This document shows, one piece after another, positions 42,705 through 53,471 of a stretch of 64,000 nt of DNA. The translations under genes were made by a program, and so were the position numbers. This DNA is from Parabacteroides johnsonii DSM 18315 (lineage in GTDB: Bacteria > Bacteroidota > Bacteroidia > Bacteroidales > Tannerellaceae): the NCBI RefSeq assembly GCF_025151045.1, contig NZ_CP102285.1:4030001-4094000 (forward strand), written 5' to 3'. Position 1 is the first letter of the stretch. Each line of letters starts with the position of its first letter. Below the pieces are notes generated by a model. That model made no database searches, was not told the origin of the DNA, and worked only from the letters and a program-made list of their open reading frames with translations.

Positions 42705-44360
42705 TTATGCAGGCGTGATTCCCTGGTCGGCTAATAACTTCAAGCCCAAGTCCTTCAGTTTGAACTTCTGGATTTTTCCGCTACCGGTCATGGGGAAAGT
42801 GTCGACGAAGAATATATACTTCGGAATCTTATGCCGGGCGATCTTTCCGCGGCAGAAATCCTTGACGATATCTTCCGTCATGGTGACACCTTCGTGCAGG
42901 ATGATAAAAGCTCCCACTTCCTCACCGTATTTCTTGGATGGAACAGCAGCGACCTGTACATCTTTCACGCCTTTCAGGTGATAAAGGAATTCTTCCAGTT
43001 CACGAGGGTAGATGTTTTCTCCTCCCCTGATAATCATATCTTTGATGCGTCCGGTGATGCGGTAGTTGCCATGTTCGTCTTTCACGCCCAGGTCGCCACT
43101 GTGCAGGAAGCCGTCTTTATCGATGACTTCGGCTGTCGCGGCAGGGTTGTTGTAATAGCCTTTCATGGTATTGTACCCCCGGTTGCACATTTCACCTTGT
43201 ACGCCTACCGGACATTCTTCACCCGTTTCCGGGTCGATCACGCGAACTTCGGTAAATTCGTAATCACGGCCTACCGTATTGTAGCGTACTTCCGCCGGAT
43301 CGTCGATGCGCGAGTGCGTCATACCGGGCGATGCTTCCGTCAACCCGTATACACTGGTCACACGCATGAACATTTTTTCTTCCACCTGTTTCATCAACTC
43401 TACGGGGCAAAGGGAGCCTGCCATGATGCCGGTGCGGAGGGAGGTCAGGTCGAACATGCTGAACATCGGATGATTGAGTTCGGCTATGAACATGGTCGGA
43501 ACGCCATAAAGGGCCGTGCACCGTTCTTTGTGGATGGAGGCGAGTACGACCAGCGGATCGAATTTTTCGACCATGACCTGTGTGCATCCATGTGTCAAGA
43601 CGTTCATGGAGGCGAGCACGACACCGAAACAGTGGAACAGAGGGACGCAGCAGCATAGTTTGTCGTCTGCCGTGAATTTCATGTGTTCTCCTGTCAACAG
43701 CCCATTGTTGGCAATGTTATAATGCGTCAGCATAACCCCTTTGGGGAAGCCGGTTGTGCCGGATGTATATTGCATATTCACGACATCGTGCGGGGTCACC
43801 AGCTTTTTGGCTTCCACTAACGTTTCGTCACTGACGTTTTCACCTAAAAGCAACAGCTCGGGAGTGTTGTACATCCCTCTGTATTTCTCCTGTCCGATGT
43901 AAACTACATTCTTCAGTACCGGGAAACGTTTGCTTTTCAGGTAGCCTCGTTGCGATTCTTTCAGTTCGGGCAGCATGGTGTACATCATGTCGACATAACT
44001 GCCATCAAACACCCCGTCGGTGATGCACATCGTATGGATATCCGCATTCTCGACCAGGAATTCCAGTTCGCTCTGCTTATAGTTGGTATTGACGGTAACG
44101 GCCACTGCTCCGATCTTGGCGGCGGCATACAGGAATGTAAGCCAGTCCGGGACATTGGTTGCCCAGATACCGACATGCGTGCCATGTTTGATCCCGATCG
44201 AAAGCATTCCTTTTGCCATCCGGTCTACACGTTCGTTGAATTCCTTCCAGGTGAAACGGAGGTCGCGGTCGGAATATACCAGATATTCTTTATCGGGTGT
44301 CGTTTCGGCCCAATGCTCCATCCACTGGCCGAGTGTCCTGTCTTGTAATTGTATTTCCAT
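42705..44360 (-). CDS. AMP-binding acyl-CoA synthetase
   Basis: A 551-residue ANL-superfamily ligase that activates a carboxylic acid as acyl-AMP and then the CoA thioester. The P-loop is [16 protein letters not shown], followed by [10 protein letters not shown], the hinge region with [20 protein letters not shown] and the C-terminal catalytic Lys in [11 protein letters not shown]. It is closest to medium- and long-chain fatty acid or broad AMP ligases. A HTH-cupin regulator 12 bases upstream shares its transcript and probably responds to its substrate or product. Confidence 0.92.
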   Translation of the reverse strand: MEIQLQDRTLGQWMEHWAETTPDKEYLVYSDRDLRFTWKEFNERVDRMAKGMLSIGIKHGTHVGIWATNVPDWLTFLYAAAKIGAVAVTVNTNYKQSELEFLVENADIHTMCITDGVFDGSYVDMMYTMLPELKESQRGYLKSKRFPVLKNVVYIGQEKYRGMYNTPELLLLGENVSDETLVEAKKLVTPHDVVNMQYTSGTTGFPKGVMLTHYNIANNGLLTGEHMKFTADDKLCCCVPLFHCFGVVLASMNVLTHGCTQVMVEKFDPLVVLASIHKERCTALYGVPTMFIAELNHPMFSMFDLTSLRTGIMAGSLCPVELMKQVEEKMFMRVTSVYGLTEASPGMTHSRIDDPAEVRYNTVGRDYEFTEVRVIDPETGEECPVGVQGEMCNRGYNTMKGYYNNPAATAEVIDKDGFLHSGDLGVKDEHGNYRITGRIKDMIIRGGENIYPRELEEFLYHLKGVKDVQVAAVPSKKYGEEVGAFIILHEGVTMTEDIVKDFCRGKIARHKIPKYIFFVDTFPMTGSGKIQKFKLKDLGLKLLADQGITPA

Positions 44361-44372
44361 AGAGGCAGCAGA

Positions 44373-44963
44373 TTAATAGGGGGTATAGATGACTCCGAGG
44401 ATTTTCGCCGTATTGTCGGCGGCGGCATGTACATGGTGGGCGACGATGGAATCGTAGTAGATGCTGTCTCCTTCCTCCAGGATATAGGTATTCTTGCCAT
44501 AGTTGATTTCGAGGACGCCTTCCAGTACATAGATGAATTCTTCCCCTTCGTGTGTGGAGAGTACGAAATCCACTCCGTCTTCACTCGGAGCGACATCGAT
44601 CAGGAACGGTTCCATATGGCGGCCCGACTTGTCTTGTGACAGCGAATGGTATTCCATGTGCTTGCGTGCCTTGCTGTCGTTGTTGCTGAAACCGATGCTG
44701 TTCGTGTCGTTGCTATCTTTCTTGCGGCAAATGACGGGGCCCAGTTCGGACTGGTCGTCCAGGAATGTGCCCAGGCGTACGCCTAATACGCGGGCTATCT
44801 TAATAAGTGGGGCGAGAGACGGAAAGTCTATATTGCCCTCGATACGTTCTATTTGTTCGATACTCAGACCTGAGCGTTCAGATACTTCCTGGGTAGAAAG
44901 TTGCTTGGATTCACGGATGCTTTTGATTTTAGCTCCTATGATTTTGTTATTTCCCATGAGCAT
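44373..44963 (-). CDS. HTH-XRE regulator with cupin domain
   Basis: A 196-residue protein with an N-terminal XRE helix-turn-helix (about 8-66; STQEVSERSGLSIEQIERIE) and a C-terminal cupin (about 120-190; EGEEFIYVLEGVLEI, SIYYDSIVAHHVHA). The cupin probably binds a small ligand. It is co-directional with and 12 bases before the acyl-CoA synthetase, a common pairing in which the regulator controls the ligase. Confidence 0.92.
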   Translation of the reverse strand: MLMGNNKIIGAKIKSIRESKQLSTQEVSERSGLSIEQIERIEGNIDFPSLAPLIKIARVLGVRLGTFLDDQSELGPVICRKKDSNDTNSIGFSNNDSKARKHMEYHSLSQDKSGRHMEPFLIDVAPSEDGVDFVLSTHEGEEFIYVLEGVLEINYGKNTYILEEGDSIYYDSIVAHHVHAAADNTAKILGVIYTPY

Positions 44964-45010
44964 TATATGTTTATTGTTTGTTGAATCTTTTAATTTGTAA
45001 CAGAATGGCG

Positions 45011-45040
45011 CAAAATTACATTAAATTTTCATTAAACAAA
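45011..45040 (-). promoter_or_regulatory. Promoter of the HTH-cupin and acyl-CoA synthetase genes
   Basis: The minus strand has TTTG (complement of 45037-45040), 18 bases, then TAATTTTG (complement of 45011-45018), about 48 bases before the regulator start. Confidence 0.55.
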
Positions 45041-45057
45041 GGTGTTAGGTAAAAGAA

Positions 45058-45089
45058 AAAAGGATGATCCCCGTGGAGACCATCCTTTT
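45058..45089 (-). terminator. Terminator of rpsO
   Basis: AAAAGGATG (45058-45066) pairs with CATCCTTTT (45081-45089), with further imperfect pairing inside, and on the minus strand a T-rich run follows. It lies about 27 bases after the rpsO stop. Confidence 0.85.
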
Positions 45090-45115
45090 GTAACTTCCTG
45101 CGAAGAAATTGTTTC

Positions 45116-45385
45116 TTACTTTCTGATGCCAAGTTCTTTGATGATAGCACGATATCTTTCGATATCTACCTTGATCAGATAATCCAGTAAACGACGACGT
45201 TTACCAACCAGCATCTTCAGAGCTCTTTCAGAGCTATGGTCTTTGTGATTAGCCTTCAAGTGTTCAGTCAAATGTGCGATACGAACTGTGAACAGTGCGA
45301 TCTGGCTTTCTGCAGAACCTGTGTTCGTTGCAGATTTACCATACTTTTCGAAAATCTCTTTTTTCTTTGCTGAATCTAAAAACAT
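45116..45385 (-). CDS. rpsO: 30S ribosomal protein S15
   Basis: An 89-residue ribosomal protein binding 16S rRNA and needed for platform assembly. The sequence has the standard features: TNTGSAESQIALFTVRI, HLKANHKDHSSERAL and MLVGKRRRLLDYL. Length is exactly that of the family. It is a single-gene unit with its own promoter and terminator. Confidence 0.98.
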   Translation of the reverse strand: MFLDSAKKKEIFEKYGKSATNTGSAESQIALFTVRIAHLTEHLKANHKDHSSERALKMLVGKRRRLLDYLIKVDIERYRAIIKELGIRK

Positions 45386-45433
45386 GATTCTTGTGTACTT
45401 TAATAAATTAATACTATGTTATCTAAGCGGGGA

Positions 45434-45464
45434 CAAAGGTAGGGATTCATTTTTGATTGACAAA
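45434..45464 (-). promoter_or_regulatory. Promoter of rpsO
   Basis: On the minus strand TTTG (complement of 45461-45464), exactly 19 bases, then TACCTTTG (complement of 45434-45441): a consensus Bacteroidetes promoter. The leader would be about 40 bases. Confidence 0.8.
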
Positions 45465-45527
45465 TCTTTTTATGTATCTTTTTTTATTTTGAAGTGTCAA
45501 TGTCATATACTTCTCGCAAATTTATTG

Positions 45528-45535
45528 TATTTTTG
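45528..45535 (+). promoter_or_regulatory. -7 box of typA
   Basis: TATTTTTG is a TAnnTTTG match 21 bases before the typA start. No clear -33 box. Confidence 0.45.
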
Positions 45536-45556
45536 CGGCCAATAAATTAGTTTTCA

Positions 45557-47353
45557 ATGCAAAAGATTAGAAACATCGCGATTATCGCGCACGTAGACCA
45601 CGGTAAGACAACGCTCGTGGATAAGATGTTATTAGCCGGTAAGCTTTTCCGTGAAGGACAGGCAGAGCCGGATCAGTTCCTGGACAATAATGACCTGGAA
45701 CGCGAACGAGGGATTACGATCCTTGCCAAAAATGTATCTATTAATTATAAAGGTTATAAAATCAACATTATCGATACTCCGGGACACGCCGACTTCGGAG
45801 GTGAAGTGGAACGCGTATTGAACATGGCTGACGGTTGCTTGTTGCTGGTCGATGCTTTCGAAGGACCGATGCCTCAGACTCGTTTCGTGCTTCAGAAGGC
45901 TATCCAGTTAGGCTTGAAACCGATTGTGGTCATTAATAAGGTAGACAAGCCGAATTGTCGTCCGGAAGAGGTGCAGGAAATGGTGTTCGACCTGATGTTC
46001 AGTCTTGATGCAACGGAAGAACAGCTCGACTTTCCGACGATCTACGGCTCTGCCAAGCAGGGTTGGATGTCGGAAGACTGGAAAGAGCCGAAGGAAGATA
46101 TTACCGCTTTGCTGGACGCTATCATCCAGTATATTCCGGAACCCGAGGTATTGGAAGGCTCTTCCCAGATGTTGATCACTTCGTTGGACTATTCCAAGTA
46201 TGTAGGCCGTATCGCTGTGGGGCGCGTGCATCGTGGCGAACTGCGCGAAGGACAGGACATCATGCTTTGCAAGCGTGACGGTTCGATGGTGAAATCGAAG
46301 ATCAAGGAAATCGACGTTTTCGAAGGGCTGGGGCGTACGAAAGTAGACGCTGTCCAGTCAGGCGATATCTGTGCGATTATCGGTGTGGAAGGTTTCGAAA
46401 TCGGTGAGACGATTGCTGATGCCAATGATCCGGAACCGCTGCCGACGATCGCTATCGACGAACCGACGATGTCTATGTTGTTTACGATCAACAATTCTCC
46501 GTTCTTCGGGAAAGATGGCAAGTTTGTGACATCCCGCCATATCTATGAACGTTTGATGAAAGAGTTGGACAAGAATCTTGCCTTACGAGTGGTGCCGACA
46601 GATTCTGCCGATTCCTGGTTGGTGTACGGACGTGGTGTCCTTCACTTGTCTGTCCTGATCGAGACCATGCGTCGTGAAGGTTACGAGTTGCAGGTTGGCC
46701 AGCCGCAGGTTATTATCAAGGAAATCGATGGCCAGAAGTGTGAACCGGTTGAACAGTTGACAGTCAATCTGCCGGAAGAATGTTCCAGCCGTATCATCGA
46801 CATGGTAACCAAACGCAAGGGTGAAATGACGATGATGGAAAGCAAGAACGACCGTATGCATCTGGAGTTCACGATCCCTTCCCGTGGTATTATCGGTTTG
46901 AACAATGCTGTTCTGACTGCATCGGCCGGTGAAGCGATTATGGCACACCGTTTTCTCGAATATCAACCGTGGAAAGGTGAGATCGAACGCCGTACGAACG
47001 GTTCTATCATCGCGATGGAAACGGGTACTGCCTATGCGTATGCCTTGAACAACTTGCAATCCCGCGGACGTTTCTTTATTTCCCCTCAGGAAGAAGTATA
47101 TGCCGGTCAGGTGGTTGGTGAACACACGAAAGACAATGACTTGGTGGTTAACGTGACGAAGTCGAAGAAACTGACCAATATGCGTGCTTCCGGTTCGGAC
47201 GATAAAGTATCTTTGGCTCCTCCTACGGTGTTCAGCTTGGAAGATGCTTTGGAATATATCAAAGGCGATGAATATGTAGAAATCACCCCGAATAGTATGC
47301 GTATGCGTAAGATCATCCTTGACGAACTTGAACGTAAACGTCAGGGAAGATAA
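45557..47353 (+). CDS. typA: Ribosome-associated GTPase TypA/BipA
   Basis: A 598-residue translational GTPase with P-loop [21 protein letters not shown] (G3), NKVDKPN (G4), then EF-G-like domains II, III and V and the BipA-specific C-terminal domain. It acts on 50S ribosome assembly and on stress and surface-related phenotypes. Length is normal. It is divergent from rpsO and ends at a strong terminator. Confidence 0.97.
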   Translation: MQKIRNIAIIAHVDHGKTTLVDKMLLAGKLFREGQAEPDQFLDNNDLERERGITILAKNVSINYKGYKINIIDTPGHADFGGEVERVLNMADGCLLLVDAFEGPMPQTRFVLQKAIQLGLKPIVVINKVDKPNCRPEEVQEMVFDLMFSLDATEEQLDFPTIYGSAKQGWMSEDWKEPKEDITALLDAIIQYIPEPEVLEGSSQMLITSLDYSKYVGRIAVGRVHRGELREGQDIMLCKRDGSMVKSKIKEIDVFEGLGRTKVDAVQSGDICAIIGVEGFEIGETIADANDPEPLPTIAIDEPTMSMLFTINNSPFFGKDGKFVTSRHIYERLMKELDKNLALRVVPTDSADSWLVYGRGVLHLSVLIETMRREGYELQVGQPQVIIKEIDGQKCEPVEQLTVNLPEECSSRIIDMVTKRKGEMTMMESKNDRMHLEFTIPSRGIIGLNNAVLTASAGEAIMAHRFLEYQPWKGEIERRTNGSIIAMETGTAYAYALNNLQSRGRFFISPQEEVYAGQVVGEHTKDNDLVVNVTKSKKLTNMRASGSDDKVSLAPPTVFSLEDALEYIKGDEYVEITPNSMRMRKIILDELERKRQGR

Positions 47354-47373
47354 GGATCATCACGACATAATCG

Positions 47374-47420
47374 CGCCGATAATGCAAATCATAGCTGGAT
47401 TTGCGTTATCGGCGTTTTTT
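47374..47420 (+). terminator. Strong terminator after typA
   Basis: CGCCGATAATGCAAATC (47374-47390) pairs with GATTTGCGTTATCGGCG (47398-47414), 16 of 17 positions, and six T follow. Confidence 0.93.
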
Positions 47421-47521
47421 GCTTTAATTCCTATTTGTATTCAAACGTGGTATGGTTATCGATTGTCAAATTAATAATGAATAATATCAAAAAGTAAGGG
47501 GAGGCATTTGCGTATACTGAT

Positions 47522-47529
47522 TATTTTTG
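47522..47529 (+). promoter_or_regulatory. -7 box of the C69 dipeptidase gene
   Basis: TATTTTTG lies 29 bases before the start codon. No clear -33 box. Confidence 0.4.
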
Positions 47530-47558
47530 CCCTATTAAGTAAAAAACTTTAAAGGAAA

Positions 47559-49169
47559 ATGAAGAAAAAAGTATATACAGCGTTCGTATGTCTTTGTTGT
47601 ACCGTGGCGTCTCTCTCTGCCCAGAAGCGCGTAGTAGAATTAACAGATCCGAACGAAAGTTGTACGAGTATTGCTGTCGGCAAATTGGCGACGACTGATG
47701 GTTCAGTCATGACCTCGCAGACATGTGACGGGACTTCGCGTACTTGGATGGAGGTCGTGCCTGCCCAAAAGTGGGCGGATACTGCAAAACTCGATCTTTA
47801 TTGGGATCTCCGTCATACGGAAAGCAAAAACGATCGGTTGGGAGTGAAACTGAAAGGTTCTATCCCACAGGTACCTTATACATTCGCTTACTTGAATACC
47901 GGTTATCCTTGTATGAACGAGAAACAGCTGGCGATGGGAGAAACGACTATCGTTGGCCGTAAGGAACTGCGCAGTCCGAAAGGCTTGTTCCATATCGAAG
48001 ATTTACAGGGGATTGCTTTGCAACGTTGCAGTACGGCACGCGAGGCGGTTTTGCTGATGGGACGCTTGGCAGAACAATATGGTTATCGTGATGGCGGGGA
48101 ATGTCTGACGGTTGCCGACAAGAGGGAACTTTGGTTTTTCGAGATTACAGGTGCGGGTCCGGAAGATATGGGGGCTTTGTGGGTCGCCCGACGCATACCG
48201 GACGACCATGTGACGGTTTCGGCTAATACACCTCGTATTTCCGATGTTGATTTCGGGGACAAGGATAATTATATGTATAGTGAAGGACTGAAGGAGAAAG
48301 CACGGAAGTTAGGGTATTGGGACGGAAAAGAACCTTTCAAGTTCTGGAAAGTAATCCATGAAACGGGGAAGAAGCCTTTTACTGTCCGGGACCTTTTTGT
48401 TTTGAAAACGTTGGCTCCTTCTTTGAACCTGACGATGGATATGGAGGAGCTACCTTTGTCTGTCAAGCCTGAACAGAAAGTTTCGTTGGCGGATATGAAC
48501 CGTTTGCTGCGTGAAACATATGAGGGTACGGAATGGGACATGACGAAAGATATAATGGTAACGAAGAAGATTAAGGATAAAGACGGAACCGAGCGTGATA
48601 CGACATATAAAAGCCCGTTGGCTCAAAATTGGATGACGAACGATATGTTTGAATTCCTGAACGCGCAACGTGGTGAAAAGAAGATAGAAAAACAGCGGAC
48701 GATATCGGTTGTTTGGTGCGCTTATTCATTTGTGATACAATGCCGTGACTGGTTACCGGACGAGGTGGGCGGTGTTTGCTGGTGGTCGGAAGATAATCCG
48801 GGCGAAAGTCCCAGGGTACCCTTATTTGCCGGGATGACAGATGTCCCCGAAAGTTTTAAGGTTTGTGGACATAAGCGTTACCGTCCTGATGCTGCCCTTT
48901 GGACTTACCGGCGTACGAACCGTCTGGCCCAGGTGAGTTGGGGACATGGCCGCAAACTGATTGAACCTGCCGTCCTCTCTTTCGAGCAGAAGGCGGCAGA
49001 CGAAATGCCTCTGATAGAAAACAAGGTGTCGGCGCTTATGCGGGAAGGCAAGAAGGACGAAGCCCAAGCTTATCTTACCCGTTATTCCTTCGATTTTATC
49101 TATTCGACTTTGCGTTGTTGGGAGGAAATGGAGGGACAGCTTTGGCATAAGTTCGGACGGGGGTTCTGA
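47559..49169 (+). CDS. C69 family dipeptidase, secreted
   Basis: A 536-residue PepD-like peptidase of the Ntn-hydrolase fold. A signal peptide (about 1-21, ending SLSAQ) is followed by a short propeptide and Cys35 in ESCTSIAVGKLATTDGS, which becomes the N-terminal nucleophile after cleavage. The family cleaves dipeptides with broad specificity. The presence of a signal peptide places it in the periplasm or at the surface. It converges on the AraC-type gene 13 bases on. Confidence 0.92.
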   Translation: MKKKVYTAFVCLCCTVASLSAQKRVVELTDPNESCTSIAVGKLATTDGSVMTSQTCDGTSRTWMEVVPAQKWADTAKLDLYWDLRHTESKNDRLGVKLKGSIPQVPYTFAYLNTGYPCMNEKQLAMGETTIVGRKELRSPKGLFHIEDLQGIALQRCSTAREAVLLMGRLAEQYGYRDGGECLTVADKRELWFFEITGAGPEDMGALWVARRIPDDHVTVSANTPRISDVDFGDKDNYMYSEGLKEKARKLGYWDGKEPFKFWKVIHETGKKPFTVRDLFVLKTLAPSLNLTMDMEELPLSVKPEQKVSLADMNRLLRETYEGTEWDMTKDIMVTKKIKDKDGTERDTTYKSPLAQNWMTNDMFEFLNAQRGEKKIEKQRTISVVWCAYSFVIQCRDWLPDEVGGVCWWSEDNPGESPRVPLFAGMTDVPESFKVCGHKRYRPDAALWTYRRTNRLAQVSWGHGRKLIEPAVLSFEQKAADEMPLIENKVSALMREGKKDEAQAYLTRYSFDFIYSTLRCWEEMEGQLWHKFGRGF

Positions 49170-49182
49170 TCGAGATCTCTTT

Positions 49183-50103
49183 TTAGTGCGAGTTTTTCTT
49201 GGCTTTTTCCCGCTGCTTTTCGATTTCTTTCCGGTAGGAGAGTGGGTTTATGCCGGTTTTACTCCTGAAAAAGTAAGAAAAATAGTCGGCCGATTCGAAA
49301 TTGAGCTTCATTGCGATGTCTTGGATTGACATCTCCGTACTGCTCAGCAAATCTTTGATCTTGCTTAGTTTCAGTTGCAGCATGTATTGGTGGGGAGCGA
49401 TCCCGGTGTATTGCTTGAATGATTTCCTAAAATTGGAATAGCTCATGTTGATGGATTCGGCAATGTCTTCCGGTGTGAACTTGTCGTAGATGTTTTCTCG
49501 CATCAGTACGCATGCCTCCTGTATCTTCTGCATGGAGACCGGTCCGTAATCCTGATTTTTGTTGATCGAATAGATCAAGCCGATCGTATGCATCGTAATT
49601 CCTGCTAAAACAGCCTGGAATCCTGACTTCTGTGCCCTGGCACAGTCAAGCATTTCCCCGAAATGCTTGACAATTTGGTCGTTCATGCCGATATGAAATA
49701 TAGGATTTGCACGATTAATAATTCCATTTAATAATTTTTCAAAATAATCACCTTGGAAGGTTACGTAATATTCATCCCAACCTATGTTGGCAATAGGTTG
49801 ATAGCTATGCCATTGTCCGGGGAAAATAAAGAAAGCGTCTCCTTTTGATATTTTCTTTTCAAGGCAGTTGATGGAAGTAAAAGTTCCCTCTCCTTTTACA
49901 ATATATACAAGTGCGAACTCATCAATGATTCTGCCTCGGTCGGGATTAAATGTATATCCGATAGGGTGACCTTTAAGGGGATAACTGCCTTTTGGATCAA
50001 TAGACTGAAAGCCTATGCCGCTAATAGACATTCCCCAGATGTTCTCATCATTATTTGTCGGTAAGTACTTTATGACATTATGTTTACTGCGATCAAAATC
50101 CAT
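49183..50103 (-). CDS. AraC-family transcriptional regulator
   Basis: A 306-residue regulator: N-terminal cupin-like sensing domain (about 20-170) and C-terminal double helix-turn-helix (about 205-295; TPEDIAESINMSYSNFRKSFKQYTG, then SIQDIAMKLNFESADYFSYFFRSKTGINP). It is divergent from the SusC gene, so it is the likely regulator of that polysaccharide utilisation locus, instead of the hybrid two-component or ECF/anti-sigma regulators more usual in Bacteroidetes. Ligand unknown. Confidence 0.92.
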   Translation of the reverse strand: MDFDRSKHNVIKYLPTNNDENIWGMSISGIGFQSIDPKGSYPLKGHPIGYTFNPDRGRIIDEFALVYIVKGEGTFTSINCLEKKISKGDAFFIFPGQWHSYQPIANIGWDEYYVTFQGDYFEKLLNGIINRANPIFHIGMNDQIVKHFGEMLDCARAQKSGFQAVLAGITMHTIGLIYSINKNQDYGPVSMQKIQEACVLMRENIYDKFTPEDIAESINMSYSNFRKSFKQYTGIAPHQYMLQLKLSKIKDLLSSTEMSIQDIAMKLNFESADYFSYFFRSKTGINPLSYRKEIEKQREKAKKNSH

Positions 50104-50172
50104 TTGGTGTTTATTTTGAGTATTTCAGAATAAAATGTTTCTCTCTTGGAAGATTACATTTATCTCTGTTTA

Positions 50173-50203
50173 CAAAGGTATTAAATTTATTACATCTGTC
50201 AAA
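50173..50203 (-). promoter_or_regulatory. Promoter of the AraC-type regulator
   Basis: On the minus strand TTTG (complement of 50200-50203), exactly 19 bases, then TACCTTTG (complement of 50173-50180). The leader would be about 65 bases. The divergent SusC gene has only a TAAGTTTG box at 50287-50294, too close to its start to be convincing. Confidence 0.75.
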
Positions 50204-50300
50204 AAGCAAGGGAAAAATATCATTTTTTCATGATTATAAAGATAATAAAGGCAGACATTTGTGAAAATAAATATCGTTTAACCTAATAAGTTTGGAGATT

Positions 50301-53300
50301 ATGAGAAATCGAATTCTATTTTTGCTATGTTTCCTATGTGTGGGATTGCAAGCATTTGCCCAGATTTCTATTTCAGGAAAAGTGGTTGATGCAGGAGGGC
50401 TTGAGCTTCCAGGCGTAAATGTGATGGTAAAGGGAACGACTATCGGTACATTGACCGATGGTGATGGAAAGTTTACGATTCCAGATGTTCCGGGTGGCAG
50501 TAATGCCGTATTGGTATTTTCTTATGTCGGTTTCCAGACACAAGAAATAAAAGTAGGGAATGCTAAAAATCTAACTGTGAAATTACAGGAAGATAATATG
50601 GCATTGGATGAGGTTGTGGTGGTTGGTTATGGCACATCCCGTAAAAAAGATTTGGCAGGCTCTATTTCCAGCGTTAAATTGGATGATTCCCCGTTGACGC
50701 AGTTGGCAAACGTAAATGCTTTGGTTGCATTGTCAAGCAAGATTCCGGGCTTTAATTATTCTCCGACGACAGATGCCGGTGGTGATAATACGGCTTCAAT
50801 GACGATTCGTGGTATGAATTCTATTATTACAGGTCCTTCGGAAGCAAGCTTGAACAAACCGTTATTGGTTGTCGATGGTTCTATCTTTAATGGTAGTATC
50901 AACGAAATTGCCATGACGGATGTTGAATCCATTGATGTCCTGAAAGATGCCAGTTCTGCTGCTATCTACGGTTCACGTTCTGCAAATGGTGTAATTATTA
51001 TTACAACAAAACGTGGTCGTTCTTCCAAGCCGACGGTTAATCTGGATGCTTATTACGGAATTCAGAGTTGGACGAGAAAACCGCAGATGGTAACGGACCA
51101 AAATGAATTTTTGAATCGTCGTCGTGAAGCGATGATTGCTGCCGGTTCGATTGATCCGAGCGTAGGTTTAGACGCCGCACAGTTATTGAATGCAGAAGAA
51201 CTGGAAGTCTACAACGCTGGTGGTTGGGTTGATTGGATTGATGAGGTCTCTCAAAATGCGCAGATTCAGAATTATAATCTGAGTATTTCGGGAAATGCTT
51301 CGGATAAAGTGAATTATTATCTGTCAGCCGGTTATATGAAACAGGATGGTCTGATTGTAGGTGATGATTATAAAAAGTTGACTTTCATGGCTAAAATGGA
51401 TGCAAAAGTTACTGAGTGGTTGACGGTTGGTATGCGTGCTTCTTATTATAATGCCTCTAATCCTGGTCAGATCGCAAACATTCAGTCTGCAACATGGTTG
51501 TCGCCTTATAGCCATAAGTATGTACGTTATGATGGTTATACTGATTGGTATGAAAGATATGCAAATGGTAATGTTGCCAGTCCGTTCTGGAGTTCTTCCG
51601 AAACTACTTCCTATTTGTGGACAGATCGCGATAAGAAATATGATAACCTGAATGGAACAGGATTTGTACAGATCGATTTCCCGTTTGTAAAAGGTCTGAG
51701 CTATAAGTTTACCATGAATGCTGTAAAGAATACGAGCAATATTGATATGTTTGTAAACCCTCAATATTTTTTGGATACAAGAAAAGTAGAGGAACTGGCT
51801 GATCCGTATAAATATACGGCGGAGGCAAATGGTAAATCGGAGATTAACCAGACGTATGCGTGGACCATGGATAATGTGTTTACTTATACGAAAGATTTCG
51901 GAAAGAACCATTTGGATGCGATGCTCGGTTATACGCGTGACGCCACTCATCAGAATCAGTTGAAGACTGCTTATAGTGGTTTCAAACTGCCGACTGTATT
52001 AGGCTCGTACGGACAAAATTTGGCAACGACTCAGCAGATTAACAAGACATTGAAGGAATGGCAGAATGTCGGTTATATGGCTCGTGTCAATTATAACTAT
52101 GCAAATAAGTATTATCTGACGGCGAACTTCCGTCGTGATGGTTTCTCTGGATTTGCAAAAGGTAGTAAATGGGCTAACTTCCCAGGTGTGTCTGCAGCTT
52201 GGACATTGTCCCAGGAAGATTTTATGCAGAATGTAATTCCGGGATTGAGTTTCTTGAAGCTGAGAGGATCCTATGGTTTGACCGGTAATCAGAGTATCGA
52301 AGCCTATGCTACATTGGCTACAGTCGCTTCCGGTTATACTTGGTATGATGCATCTTCTTTGTATATCTATCAGAATTCGTTGGCAAATGAGGAATTGACT
52401 TGGGCGACAACTAAAACGGGTAATTTCGGTCTTGATTTCGGATTCTTGGACGGACGTATTTCCGGTTCTATTGATGTTTATAAATCAAAGACAAACGATA
52501 TGCTGCTGAACCGTTCATTACCTTATATGACCGGTTTTTCGGAAGCAAAGTTTAATGCGGGGGAAGTGATGAACCGTGGTGTCGAATTGGCTTTGAATAC
52601 AATCAATATAAATGGGGACGGTAAAGATAATTTCCGTTGGGAAAGTGGATTGACTTTTTATCGTAACAAAAACAAGATTGTTCACCTTTTTGGTAAGGAT
52701 GCTAATGGCAAGGAAGCAAACGATACGGGTAATGCGACAACAAATGGCTATGAGACTGCTCGTGCATTGGTTATAGGCGAGTCGATCAATGCAGCATGGG
52801 ACTTGAAAATGTTAGGTATCTTCCAGTCTCAGGCTGAGATTGATAACTATGTAGATGCAAATGGTAATAAGATTCAACCTGATGCTGTACCTGGTGATAT
52901 CAAATTCCTGGATTATAATGGCGATGGTAAGATCAGTACGGATGACCGTCATTGTATTGGCGATATGGATCCGTTGTTCACGATCAATTTGAGCAATACG
53001 TTAAGTTGGAAGAATTTTTCTCTGTATTTCAACTTCCGTTGGGATGCTGGTAATAGTTCTCATTTTATCGGTAGTGACCCGTTCGGTAATTACCATAATA
53101 CGGCAACGACATCAGGTGCTCAGTTGAAAGTAGCTCCATGGAGTGAAAATAATCCGACAAACGACCATCCGCGCCTAGGGTATGTAAACACCTATTCCTA
53201 TTATTTCTGGTCGCAACGCCAGTATTTGAAACTGAAAGATTTAAGTCTCTCTTATACATTTGACCAGCCGTGGGTAAAAAAAGCTAATATTCAGAATTTA

Positions 53301-53459
53301 CGTCTTTATCTGAGTGGTACGGACTTGTTCACTATTACTGGCTGGTCTGGTCTGGATCCTGAAACAGGTGGTACGATTGCTGCAGGGCCTGGTAGTTCTC
53401 GCTATGGAAGTAAGCCTGCTTATCGGACAATTACAATTGGTGCTAATATAACATTCTAA
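50301..53459 (+). CDS. SusC/RagA-family TonB-dependent outer-membrane transporter
   Basis: A 1052-residue outer-membrane importer. Signal peptide (about 1-21, ending LQAFAQ), a carboxypeptidase-regulatory-like domain (about 23-95; GKVVDAGGLELPGVNVMVKG), the TonB-box region with ALDEVVVVGYGT, a plug (about 110-230; SIDVLKDASSAAIYGSRSANG) and a 22-strand barrel ending in aromatic F. With the SusD lipoprotein 12 bases downstream it takes up a glycan oligosaccharide. An in-frame TTG upstream is less likely than the ATG at 50301. Confidence 0.95.
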   Translation: MRNRILFLLCFLCVGLQAFAQISISGKVVDAGGLELPGVNVMVKGTTIGTLTDGDGKFTIPDVPGGSNAVLVFSYVGFQTQEIKVGNAKNLTVKLQEDNMALDEVVVVGYGTSRKKDLAGSISSVKLDDSPLTQLANVNALVALSSKIPGFNYSPTTDAGGDNTASMTIRGMNSIITGPSEASLNKPLLVVDGSIFNGSINEIAMTDVESIDVLKDASSAAIYGSRSANGVIIITTKRGRSSKPTVNLDAYYGIQSWTRKPQMVTDQNEFLNRRREAMIAAGSIDPSVGLDAAQLLNAEELEVYNAGGWVDWIDEVSQNAQIQNYNLSISGNASDKVNYYLSAGYMKQDGLIVGDDYKKLTFMAKMDAKVTEWLTVGMRASYYNASNPGQIANIQSATWLSPYSHKYVRYDGYTDWYERYANGNVASPFWSSSETTSYLWTDRDKKYDNLNGTGFVQIDFPFVKGLSYKFTMNAVKNTSNIDMFVNPQYFLDTRKVEELADPYKYTAEANGKSEINQTYAWTMDNVFTYTKDFGKNHLDAMLGYTRDATHQNQLKTAYSGFKLPTVLGSYGQNLATTQQINKTLKEWQNVGYMARVNYNYANKYYLTANFRRDGFSGFAKGSKWANFPGVSAAWTLSQEDFMQNVIPGLSFLKLRGSYGLTGNQSIEAYATLATVASGYTWYDASSLYIYQNSLANEELTWATTKTGNFGLDFGFLDGRISGSIDVYKSKTNDMLLNRSLPYMTGFSEAKFNAGEVMNRGVELALNTININGDGKDNFRWESGLTFYRNKNKIVHLFGKDANGKEANDTGNATTNGYETARALVIGESINAAWDLKMLGIFQSQAEIDNYVDANGNKIQPDAVPGDIKFLDYNGDGKISTDDRHCIGDMDPLFTINLSNTLSWKNFSLYFNFRWDAGNSSHFIGSDPFGNYHNTATTSGAQLKVAPWSENNPTNDHPRLGYVNTYSYYFWSQRQYLKLKDLSLSYTFDQPWVKKANIQNLRLYLSGTDLFTITGWSGLDPETGGTIAAGPGSSRYGSKPAYRTITIGANITF

Positions 53460-53471
53460 AAATGAACGGAT

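Noticed and set aside
42831-43658. 275-residue open frame on the plus strand
   Set aside because: It is antisense to the acyl-CoA synthetase, which has all its ANL motifs.
50287-50294. TAAGTTTG as the promoter of the SusC gene
   Set aside because: It is only seven bases from the start codon and has no -33 box at the correct distance.
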